From an uncultured bacterium (lineage in GTDB: Bacteria > Verrucomicrobiota > Kiritimatiellia > RFP12 > UBA1067), in NCBI GenBank assembly GCA_902779075.1, contig CACZAK010000304.1:1-5514 (forward strand): a stretch of 5,514 bases of DNA, in the 5' to 3' direction. A program made the translations under genes and the position numbers. The notes beneath the pieces were generated by a model. The model saw nothing but the letters and a program-made list of their open reading frames with translations. It was not told the origin of the DNA and did not search any database. Of the stretch, positions 1 through 5,502 are shown piece after piece (position 1 is the stretch's first letter; every line of letters begins with the position of its first letter).

Positions 1-49
1 GTGGATGTATAGTTTTCCGTGGATTGACGAATCATAGAAGAAGGATAGA

Positions 50-940
50 ATGAACATGAAATCATTGATAACCATGGCCCTGTCCGTTGCGATGCTCGCA
101 ACACCCGCATTTGCAAACGATGCGCAAAAGGCCAAGAAACCGAAGGAAAACCGTGCGACGCTTCCTGCCGCGACATACGATTCCGTAGCATACGGCAAGC
201 ACAAAATGCAATGTGTTGACGCATGGTTGCCGAAGGACGCGAAAGCAGCCACGCCGGTCATCATCTACATCCACGGAGGCGGATTCCGCATTGGCTCAAG
301 AAAAGGTTCCTTCATGGCTAGATACCTTGCCGAAAGCCAGAAGGCGGGCGTCGCATTCGTGTCCGTCGAATACAGGCTCCTACGAGACATCAAGGACACG
401 ACACCGCCCGTGAGCGCCTGCATTGACGACATCCAGGCGGCCGTGAAGTTCGTTAAGTCCAAGTCAAAGGAATGGAACCTCGACCTCTCCCGTCTCGGAT
501 TGACTGGAGGAAGCGCCGGCGCACATTCCTCGTTGTGCCTGGCGCTTACTGACAACAACGCGTTGGGGGTACGCGCCATATTTCCCATCAGACCGCAGAC
601 GTCAATGGACCCCAAGGAGATGCGCGAGTGGATCCCCAATTCGAGGTATGGTTACGCTCTCTTCGGATACAAGAATTTCCAGGAATGGTTCGACCACCGC
701 GACGACTGCATGAAGTGGATCGAGAAGTATTCGCCTATGGCTCTTCTCGGCAAATGCGATCCGAAGAAGGCGCCTGTCATCATCTTCATGGGGCCGCCAG
801 CTCCCAAGCCTGATGTCGTAGAGAAGGATCCAACCCATTCCGGGGTGTTCATCGAAAGGTTCAAGGATGCCGCCGTAAAGCATGGCGTTTCGTGCCGCAG
901 AGGCACGATGGAAGACTTCCTGAAGGAACTTGCGAAGTAA
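50..940 (+). CDS. Secreted alpha/beta-hydrolase (BD-FAE/acetyl-esterase-like)
   Basis: Predicted serine esterase of 296 residues, exported by a Sec signal peptide (hydrophobic residues about 5-20, likely cut after AFA at residue 22). The core shows the oxyanion-hole motif HGGG at residues 75-78 and the nucleophile elbow GGSAG at 153-157 with Ser155. The conserved segment DPTHSGVF near the C-terminus supplies the likely catalytic His263, with Asp255 or Asp260 as candidate acid. This is the architecture of small lipases and acetyl-xylan or feruloyl esterases that remove ester groups from plant polysaccharides; the substrate is inferred, not shown. A Shine-Dalgarno stretch AAGAAGGA (37-44) lies 5 nt before ATG 50 and 11 nt before a second ATG at 56, so either could start; I keep 50. 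A TAG at 10-12 could end an upstream gene, but too little is visible. The next gene starts 26 nt downstream, so co-transcription is likely. Confidence 0.87.
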   Translation: MNMKSLITMALSVAMLATPAFANDAQKAKKPKENRATLPAATYDSVAYGKHKMQCVDAWLPKDAKAATPVIIYIHGGGFRIGSRKGSFMARYLAESQKAGVAFVSVEYRLLRDIKDTTPPVSACIDDIQAAVKFVKSKSKEWNLDLSRLGLTGGSAGAHSSLCLALTDNNALGVRAIFPIRPQTSMDPKEMREWIPNSRYGYALFGYKNFQEWFDHRDDCMKWIEKYSPMALLGKCDPKKAPVIIFMGPPAPKPDVVEKDPTHSGVFIERFKDAAVKHGVSCRRGTMEDFLKELAK

Positions 941-966
941 CATCGACCAGCGGGGTGAGAATAAAA

Positions 967-1366
967 ATGATGAAAACATACGCGGTGATAATGGCGGCGG
1001 CGTGCTGTGCCGCGCAGGCCGTGACCGTCAAGCCAGAGAACACGGACAAGATCCTCGTCAATCCCGACATGGGCCTCGTCATGTTCCACTACTCGAACAG
1101 GCAGTGGGCCTACGGGCAGCGCCACCACGTGCACGTTTGGCTGGACCGGCGAAATCCCGCAGATCAACGACGGCGTGTGGGTCTACACGGTCCACAACAA
1201 GATCGGCAACTACGCCACCGACACGCGCGTGCCGACGCTGACGCCCGGTACCTATACGCTCTGCGCGTCGCTCGGCGACTCCGACGGCACTCCGCGCCTC
1301 GCCCTTCCGCTCAAGGGTGGACAGAACCGCCGCTATCCAGTCGGCAAGATCGTCGTCACCGAATAA
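967..1366 (+). pseudogene. Internally deleted secreted protein (DUF4832-like), pseudogene
   Basis: Two coding pieces in different frames look like the two ends of one secreted protein. The first runs from ATG 967 (or ATG 970; GGGGTGAG at 951-958 is a fair ribosome site). It encodes a signal peptide ending AQA at residue 18, then NTDKILVNPDMGLVMFHYSN and QWAYG. That NP.MG...HY pattern resembles the start of DUF4832-type proteins found among polysaccharide-use genes. After about 1115 this frame becomes arginine-rich nonsense. From about 1133 another frame reads FGWTGEIPQINDGVWVYTVH and continues as a beta-rich tail with LTPGTYTLCASLGDSDG, ending at TAA 1364-1366. Intact relatives are, from memory, several hundred residues longer, so most of the gene appears deleted at about 1115-1133 with loss of frame. 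The family assignment is tentative; the break in reading frame is directly visible. Confidence 0.6.
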
Positions 1367-1374
1367 AATCATGT

Positions 1375-1416
1375 GAACGTCCATGGGAACGTCCATGGGG
1401 TCAGCCCCCATGGACG
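1375..1416 (+). repeat. 12-bp tandem repeat merging into an 11-bp hairpin
   Basis: GAACGTCCATGG occurs twice head to tail (1375-1386 and 1387-1398, exact). The second copy also forms the left arm of a perfect inverted repeat, CGTCCATGGGG (1390-1400) and CCCCATGGACG (1406-1416), with loop TCAGC. It lies 9 nt after the stop of the decayed gene. There is no T-tract, so it is not a standard intrinsic terminator. The rest of the gap up to 1489 shows no recognisable gene. Confidence 0.7.
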
Positions 1417-1489
1417 CCTCGCCAACGTCGGCATGGTGAAGTTCGTGCGCGGGGATGCGGATTGCTGACGTTCCAGTAACGACACCGCT

Positions 1490-1524
1490 GGTCAATTTGT
1501 AAAAGAATCTTTTACAAATTGACC
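1490..1524. promoter_or_regulatory. Perfect 16-bp inverted repeat, candidate AbiEi operator
   Basis: GGTCAATTTGTAAAAG (1490-1505) and its exact reverse complement (1509-1524) flank a 3-nt centre, AAT. The right arm ends 9 nt before the -35 box of the toxin-antitoxin promoter. AbiEi antitoxins are known to repress their own operon by binding inverted repeats near the promoter, so this is the expected place for such an operator. No T-tract follows either arm, which argues against a terminator. A related half-site lies downstream of the promoter at 1573-1588. Confidence 0.7.
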
Positions 1525-1533
1525 GTCATGCCC

Positions 1534-1563
1534 TTGACTTTCGCCAGTTGGCGATGGTATAAT
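1534..1563 (+). promoter_or_regulatory. Sigma70-type promoter of the abiE-like operon
   Basis: TTGACT (1534-1539) and TATAAT (1558-1563) are separated by 18 bp, close to the bacterial housekeeping consensus. Transcription should begin near 1570, giving a leader of about 37 nt. The spacer holds a small dyad, CGCCA/TGGCG (1542-1553). The promoter sits between the perfect operator-like repeat and a further half-site. Confidence 0.8.
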
Positions 1564-1572
1564 ATGCGCCGT

Positions 1573-1606
1573 GGTCAAATTGTAAAAGGAATCGCATACT
1601 TTTGAC
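1573..1606. promoter_or_regulatory. Third operator half-site in the leader, degenerate dyad
   Basis: GGTCAAATTGTAAAAG (1573-1588) matches the upstream half-site at 15 of 16 positions, in the same orientation as its left arm. CTTTTGAC (1599-1606), touching the start codon, looks like a shortened opposite arm. The only Shine-Dalgarno-like sequence, AAAAGGA (1584-1590), overlaps this site and lies 16 nt from ATG 1607, which is unusually far. A bound antitoxin here could block transcription just after initiation, while a hairpin in the RNA could affect ribosome access; both are inferences. Confidence 0.55.
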
Positions 1607-2137
1607 ATGAAAGCGTATGATGAGATATGGGGTGTCGCCGAGGACAACTACGGCATAATAACCTCCGCCAAGGCGGAGGAGCTTGGCGTTTCTCGGCAGA
1701 ACCTGGTCGCGATGGAGCGCAGGGGCGATCTGACTCGCCTCTGCCAGGGCGTCTATCAGGTGAAGCACCATGTCATAGGGCCGAACGACACCTACGCCGT
1801 CGGCGTTGCAATGGTCGGCGAAACCGCCTACCTTCGCGGCGCGTCGGTTGTGGCTATGCTCAATCTAGCCCCGACGAACCCCGGCCTCATCTACGTCGGG
1901 TCTGAAAGGCGCGTGCGTAGGAGGCTTCCAAGTGGGTTTAGGGTGAAAGACAGGACGACCTGCGAGACGACCGAATACGAGGGATGCGAGGGCATCCGGT
2001 GCCAGCGCCTTGCCGACGCACTCAAGACCGCACGCGACGAAGGCGCGATGGATGCGGACAGGATCGCGGACGCGGCAGCGAACGCAAACGAGAAAGGACT
2101 GCTGACAGATGAAGAAAGCTCCCAATTCCAGGGTTAA
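1607..2137 (+). CDS. AbiEi-like type IV antitoxin (winged-helix regulator)
   Basis: A 176-residue protein matching the AbiEi antitoxin family. Residues about 3-52 form the N-terminal winged helix: DEIWGVAEDNYGIITSAKAE, then LGVSRQNLVAMERRGDL and RLCQGVYQV, with the helix-turn-helix followed by the characteristic R-G-L-R-L-GVY wing. The C-terminal part contains GIRCQRLADALKTARDEGAM at residues 129-148, the position of the conserved domain that neutralises toxin activity in this family. In known AbiE systems the antitoxin represses the operon and counteracts AbiEii without forming a stable complex with it (type IV behaviour). The ATG at 1607 is the only reasonable start because a TAA (1583-1585) closes the frame upstream. 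Its last 29 nt overlap the toxin gene, so the two are translationally linked. Inverted repeats around the promoter fit autoregulation. Confidence 0.83.
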   Translation: MKAYDEIWGVAEDNYGIITSAKAEELGVSRQNLVAMERRGDLTRLCQGVYQVKHHVIGPNDTYAVGVAMVGETAYLRGASVVAMLNLAPTNPGLIYVGSERRVRRRLPSGFRVKDRTTCETTEYEGCEGIRCQRLADALKTARDEGAMDADRIADAAANANEKGLLTDEESSQFQG

Positions 2138-2933
2138 CCTCGACAAGGCCATCCAGCGTTTCGCCGGCGACGTCGCACGGGAGAACGAGCTGCGCAACCT
2201 CATGGCAAACGCCATCGTGGCGCAGTTGATAGGTGAGGGCGTGGTCAAGGGCGGCACGGGGTTGAAGTTCCGCTACGGCGAGGATATGTCGAGGGTGACT
2301 CTTGACCTCGATGCGGCGTGGAGGACGGGGCTGGACGAGTTTCTCCGGGACTTGAAGTCGCGACTCGCGTCAGGCTGGTGCGGCTTTACCGGAGAGGTCG
2401 TCGTAAGCCGTCCGGCGAGTCCGAGAGGCGTCCCGTTCGAGTACGTCATGCAGCCGTGCGACGTGAAGCTGAGCTACCTTGGCAGACCGTGGTACACGGT
2501 GCAGCTCGAAGTCGGCCACAACGAAATCGGAGATGCGGACGGCTGCGACATGGTGGAGGTTCCCGGCGTGCTGGCGGAACTGTTCGAGTTCCTTGTGATT
2601 CCCCGTCCGTCGCCGATACCGGCCATGAAGCTGGAATACCAGATCGCGCAGAAACTCCACGGCGCGAGCGCACCGTCCAGCAAGCGAGCGCACGACCTGA
2701 TAGACCTTCAGCTGATAATGGCGAACGGCGACATAGATATGGCACTTGCTTCGGATCTGTGCCGCAAGCTGTTCAAGTACCGGCGGGGGCAGGAGTGGCC
2801 GCCGGAGATCGTCAAGGGCGAGACGTGGGAGACCACATACGACGGACAGAGGCGTAATCTCCCCGTGCTGCCGACGGTTGACGAGGCGGTCGCCTGGGCG
2901 AACGAGCTGATTGCGAAGATAGACAACGCCTGA
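2109..2933 (+). CDS. AbiEii-like nucleotidyltransferase toxin
   Basis: A 274-residue protein of the AbiEii/AbiGii toxin family, part of the DNA-polymerase-beta-like nucleotidyltransferase superfamily. Motif I reads GGTGL at residues 48-52, followed by SRVTLDLD at 61-68, giving the expected G-G...R...D-x-D signature with Asp66 and Asp68 as metal-binding candidates. A conserved later motif is present as EYQIAQKLHGA, then KRAHDLIDLQL (Lys182, Arg193, Asp196, Asp199). Family members bind or transfer nucleotides and stop growth during phage infection; mycobacterial relatives (MenT) modify tRNA ends. The target here is unknown. Start ATG 2109 lies inside the antitoxin gene and has AAAGGA (2093-2098) 10 nt upstream, so both proteins come from one mRNA. 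No frame damage is seen, and length fits the family. Defence against phage, or stabilisation of the region, is inferred. Confidence 0.84.
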   Translation: MKKAPNSRVNLDKAIQRFAGDVARENELRNLMANAIVAQLIGEGVVKGGTGLKFRYGEDMSRVTLDLDAAWRTGLDEFLRDLKSRLASGWCGFTGEVVVSRPASPRGVPFEYVMQPCDVKLSYLGRPWYTVQLEVGHNEIGDADGCDMVEVPGVLAELFEFLVIPRPSPIPAMKLEYQIAQKLHGASAPSSKRAHDLIDLQLIMANGDIDMALASDLCRKLFKYRRGQEWPPEIVKGETWETTYDGQRRNLPVLPTVDEAVAWANELIAKIDNA

Positions 2934-3146
2934 CGGCGGATTCCATAATTCCGGCAAAGGCGCGACGGAACGCCGCACCCAACTACACGTTCTACACGGA
3001 CAAAAAGACGGAGTGGCGGGCTGATTTCCTCGGATTTCCTCCCGAGAAAAGAATCTTTGCCGAAGAAGTAACTATTTCTTGCCTGCAGATATTCCAAAAC
3101 TAGGGAATCCTTCTATGTAAAGTGACGTCCGGAGTGGCGTTTTTAC
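2934..3146 (+). other. Gap without a recognised gene; possible coding remnant
   Basis: No convincing gene with a start codon is present. One frame stays open up to TAG 3101-3103 and encodes a protein-like stretch, NYTFYTDKKTEWRADFLGF followed by PPEKRIFAEE (about 2981-3070), which could be the end of a decayed gene; I do not recognise it. Sequence around 3100-3146 is AT-richer and may contain the left edge of the transposon. Confidence 0.3.
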
Positions 3147-3178
3147 GGGGCCGTTCCGCCATGAGGCGGGGCGGCCTC
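3147..3178 (+). terminator. Strong GC hairpin ahead of the transposase, possible terminator
   Basis: A 14-bp stem (3147-3160 with 3165-3178, three G-T pairs) closes on loop ATGA. It is followed by TGAAAATTTCATTC and a T-run at 3193-3198, which is too far from the stem for a textbook intrinsic terminator. It lies directly before the transposase promoter, where insertion sequences often carry a hairpin that limits read-through from flanking genes. That role is inferred. Confidence 0.4.
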
Positions 3179-3211
3179 TGAAAATTTCATTCTTTTTTCT
3201 TCATTTCCGCC

Positions 3212-3240
3212 TTGACTTTCCGCCAAATGGAGCGTATAAT
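3212..3240 (+). promoter_or_regulatory. Consensus sigma70 promoter of the transposase
   Basis: TTGACT (3212-3217) and a perfect TATAAT (3235-3240) are spaced by the ideal 17 bp. Transcription should begin at about 3246-3249, on or next to the ATG at 3249, giving a leaderless or nearly leaderless mRNA. The TTG of the -35 box could be mistaken for a start codon of the long downstream frame; its position inside the promoter rules that out. Confidence 0.82.
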
Positions 3241-3248
3241 TACGTACC

Positions 3249-5053
3249 ATGAAAATTCAAAAAAACGACAGGAGGGCCTGCGCCGCGAAGGCGAGCGCCC
3301 TGAAACGCCTCCTGGGGCGGGGAATGCCCCTGGAGGGATCGCTGAACATGTCGATGCGCGGCGGGTCCGAGCACTGGCAGCTGACCGACAAGGCGGGCGG
3401 CAGGAGCCGCACGCTGTACGTGCCGGCCAGGCACGTGGCAGAGGTCACGGCGTCAATCGAGCTGTGGAGGCAGGTGCGGCAGTCCCTGAAGGAGCTGTCG
3501 GCGGCGGCGAGGGAGGCGTACGCGAACGCCTTTGCCGGGCTGCGAGGCGGCGCGAGGAGCGGGAGGCCGAGAGGCGCGAGCGGGAGAGGCAATGGCGCGA
3601 GCGCGCCGCGCGCGAAGTCCTCGACGGCGTCGAGGGCGGCGACCACCCGGAGGGGCGCCCCGGCGTCCGGCCCGCGGAGCAGCCCGACGTCGCGGAGGCG
3701 GTAGCCGAGCTCGCGGAGTACCTCCAGAAGGCGTGGAATTTCCTCGGGCCGCTGTTCAAGGAGGTGTACTGCGGCAGCGACGAGAGCAAGTGCCTCTACA
3801 TGAACGACACCGTCGTCTGCACGTTCATCGCCGTGACGATGCTCAGGTGCCGGTCGCGCAACGCGGCCGACGGGTGCCGCAACAGCGAGGGCATGGCGGC
3901 GTCCATGCTGTACCTCTCGGGGCAGGCCTGGTGGCCGAAGGACGAGAAGTTCACGACGGCCTGCACGGGGACGCTAGTCTACCGCATGCGGAGGTGGGAC
4001 TGCGAGAAGGTGAAGGTCGTCAACGCGTCGCTGGTCAAGCGCCTCATAAACGCCAAGTTCTTCGAGAAGGACAGGGTTCTCGGCACGTACTACCCCCTGG
4101 CGGTGGACGCGGTGCACCGCGACGAGCGGCGCAACGGAACGGGCGAGAGCCTGACGAAGAAGGAGAAGAAGACGATCGCGCTCGAGGCGAAGCTCATCAC
4201 GAAGACCGGCATGGCGGTCACGGTGTGCAGCGAGGGCGTGGACCCCTACGACGACACCAGGGAGAAGCAGGACTGCGAGATCAACGCGTTCAAGCGCATG
4301 GCGCCCGTCCTGCGAAAGCTCATGAAGAAGTACCCGCTCTGCCTCGTGGGCGACGCGCTCTACGGATGCGACAGCGTCTGGCGCATCTGCGAGGGGTACG
4401 GCTGGAAGTACATAACCACCTTCAAGGAGGGGCGCATGCGGGACGTGTGCGAGAACGTGAATCTGCTGTTCGACGGCGGCGACTGCGAGGGCGGCGAGCT
4501 GGTCAAGGCGGACTGGAAGCCGAGGTTCGGGACGATGAAGTGGGTCGTGGGCGTCGAGACCAACGCCCCCGACATGAAGTGGGTCGTGGGCGTCGAGACC
4601 AACGCCCCCGACAGGTACGGAATCAACGTCATCCGCGGGACGGTGTCGTTCCTAGGCGACCTGACGAAGAAGGGAAAGCAGAGGAAACCCTACGTCGGCA
4701 TGTTCGCGACCAACCTCCCGGTCAAGGACGTCGACGCGGCGGACGAGATATTCTGCTGGGGGCGCAGGCGGTGGAACATCGAGAACGTGTTCAAGGAGCA
4801 GAAGCACGGCGGGACCGGCCTGAAGCACAGGTTCGTGAACACCACGAACGCCAACAAGACCTGGTACTACCTCATGCAGATCGCCTGGACCCTCTGGCAG
4901 ATGTTCCAGCGCGGGTTCCTGCTGCGCCTTGAGGCCGGATGCCGCAAGATGACGCAGTTCCTCTGGTGCGAGGAGCTCCGCACCTACATCAGGCACTTCG
5001 GATGCGTCATGCTGGTTCCCCGCTACAAGCTCATGTGCCGCGCGCATCTCTGA
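3249..5053 (+). CDS. IS4-like DDE transposase, frame break near 3545
   Basis: Transposase that cuts and joins the ends of its element. Translation should begin at ATG 3249, giving a basic N-terminus, then MRGGSEHWQLTDKAGGR and RTLYVPARHVAEV, which resembles DUF6788-type sequences that accompany transposases. This frame turns into glycine/arginine/serine-rich nonsense after about 3545 and stops at 3704. A second frame, one base back, continues sensibly with RRREEREAERRERERQW and then the catalytic domain. Acidic residues are Asp in PLAVDAV (codon 4106-4108), Asp in VGDALYG (4352-4354) and Glu in RRWNIENVFKEQK (4781-4783). The last gives the IS4-type R-(3)-E-(6)-K signature, though the usual Tyr is absent. 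Joining the frames by a -1 shift gives about 601 residues. The cause is either a one-base loss or programmed frameshifting; no slippery heptamer is visible, so mutation is more likely. An in-frame 39-bp duplication adds 13 residues. No Shine-Dalgarno precedes the start. Confidence 0.8.
4535..4612 (+). repeat. Exact 39-bp tandem duplication inside the transposase
   Basis: Two identical 39-bp copies (4535-4573 and 4574-4612) each encode MKWVVGVETNAPD. The duplication keeps the frame and lies between the second Asp and the catalytic Glu. Complete identity suggests it arose recently, or that it was copied by conversion between elements. Confidence 0.95.
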
Positions 5054-5259
5054 CGGCGCAGCGGGCGCGGCGGTTCCGTAAACACACAGCCGAGGCCGTA
5101 GAACTCCCTGCTCTTGCGTGGGGGAAAGGGGGTGCTATTGTCCGATCCGGCGGCTGACGCGACAAAATTGTCGGAACGCCCCAAAACTTGACGCCCCGGC
5201 GTGGTGTGGCGAAGCTACAGGGGGATATTTTGGGAATATCTGTCTTGCCTGTTTGTTTA
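5054..5259. other. Noncoding stretch after the transposase
   Basis: No gene is supported on either strand. Visible structure is limited to a short dyad CGACAA/TTGTCG (5160-5173), two copies of ACGCCCC around 5176-5197, and a dyad GATATT/AATATC with loop TTGGG (5224-5240) about 20 nt before the next promoter. The right end of the transposon must lie in or near this stretch. Confidence 0.5.
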
Positions 5260-5289
5260 TTGCGCATTCGAGCGGGAATATGGTAGAAT
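5260..5289 (+). promoter_or_regulatory. Candidate promoter upstream of the intron end
   Basis: TTGCGC (5260-5265) and TAGAAT (5284-5289) are 18 bp apart, a moderate sigma70 match. It points toward the group II intron domains, with about 95 nt of leader before domain V. AAGGAAAG (5351-5358) then ATG 5365 follow. The -35 box is weak, so this is a candidate only. Confidence 0.45.
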
Positions 5290-5391
5290 GTCGCGCGTGA
5301 AGGCCATTTTCATTTTACCTCAAAACTAACCGCCCGAAAGGTAACAACAGAAGGAAAGAAATCCATGGCAACAGGAAAAGCACTCAATGGG

Positions 5392-5472
5392 AAGCCGTAT
5401 GCGGGAAATCCGCATGTACGGTTTGATGAGGGGGCGGGCGTACCCGGAAAGGGACGCCCCGCCCTACTCCAC
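5392..5472 (+). ncRNA. Group II intron domains V and VI (3' end of intron)
   Basis: Domain V folds at 5392-5424. The basal stem pairs AAGCCGTAT (5392-5400) with GTACGGTTT (5416-5424) and contains the catalytic AGC (5393-5395). A two-nt bulge, AT (5414-5415), is followed by the distal stem GCGG/CCGC capped by GAAAT. A 3-nt linker (5425-5427) leads to domain VI, 5428-5469, a long GC stem in which A5466 is the only unpaired base on the lower 3' strand. That is the expected branch-point adenosine, and it sits at position -7 if the intron ends at AC (5471-5472). Domain V is the active-site core of self-splicing introns. No reverse transcriptase, domain I or intron 5' end is visible in the window, so this is either a truncated remnant or the end of an intron interrupted upstream. 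A 37-codon frame from ATG 5365 runs through it but is best read as a translation of the ribozyme. Confidence 0.85.
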
Positions 5473-5502
5473 GAGTAAGAGTGGTGGAGTGACTGATTTT
5501 TT
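5466..5502 (+). terminator. Hairpin across the predicted splice site, weak terminator candidate
   Basis: ACTCCAC (5466-5472) can pair with GTGGAGT (5484-5490) over an 11-nt loop, followed after 6 nt by six T residues (5497-5502). The left arm is also the 3' strand and branch site of intron domain VI, so the two folds exclude each other. The gap before the T-run makes efficient termination doubtful. Confidence 0.3.

Larger units (their letters stand above)
3147..5053 (+). mobile_element. IS4-like insertion sequence, ends unresolved
   Basis: The element is defined by its transposase, private promoter and upstream hairpin. Exact ends could not be set: no clear terminal inverted repeat or target duplication was found by eye. 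Given limits are therefore minimal. The transposase gene is frame-broken and carries a duplication, so the copy may be inactive or dependent on another copy. Confidence 0.5.

Noticed and set aside
1375..1416. CRISPR-like repeat array
   Set aside because: Only two 12-bp units without spacers are present, far below any CRISPR repeat-spacer pattern.
1412..1468. Short frame GRLANVGMVKFVRGDADC as a gene end
   Set aside because: It reads like a protein tail and is in frame with the pseudogene beyond its stop, but it is under 20 residues and overlaps the hairpin; no family can be named.
1490..1524. The perfect inverted repeat as an intrinsic terminator
   Set aside because: The stem is AT-rich, has no T-tract, and is followed at once by a promoter. 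A closely related half-site downstream of that promoter favours an operator.
2370..2978. Long open frame on the minus strand opposite the toxin gene
   Set aside because: It is antisense to a gene with clear nucleotidyltransferase motifs, and its own translation shows no recognisable domain. GC-rich DNA commonly leaves such frames open.
3212..3248. TTG 3212 as start of a 613-residue transposase
   Set aside because: TTG is the -35 box of the promoter. The first 100 or so codons of that frame are arginine/glycine-rich nonsense, while the other frame from ATG 3249 encodes a sensible N-terminus.
3532..4932. 466-codon plus-strand frame inside the transposase
   Set aside because: Its translation is almost wholly arginine, glycine and alanine, which is typical of an out-of-frame reading of GC-rich coding sequence.
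3142..5082. Possible terminal inverted repeat, TTTACGGGGCCG (3142-3153) against 5071-5082
   Set aside because: Only 10 of 12 positions match, no target duplication flanks it, and a match this short is likely by chance between two regions of this size.
5365..5478. Small 37-codon gene with a good ribosome site
   Set aside because: Most of it is the translated sequence of group II intron domains V and VI, whose RNA pairing explains the conservation. I keep it only as part of the intron findings.
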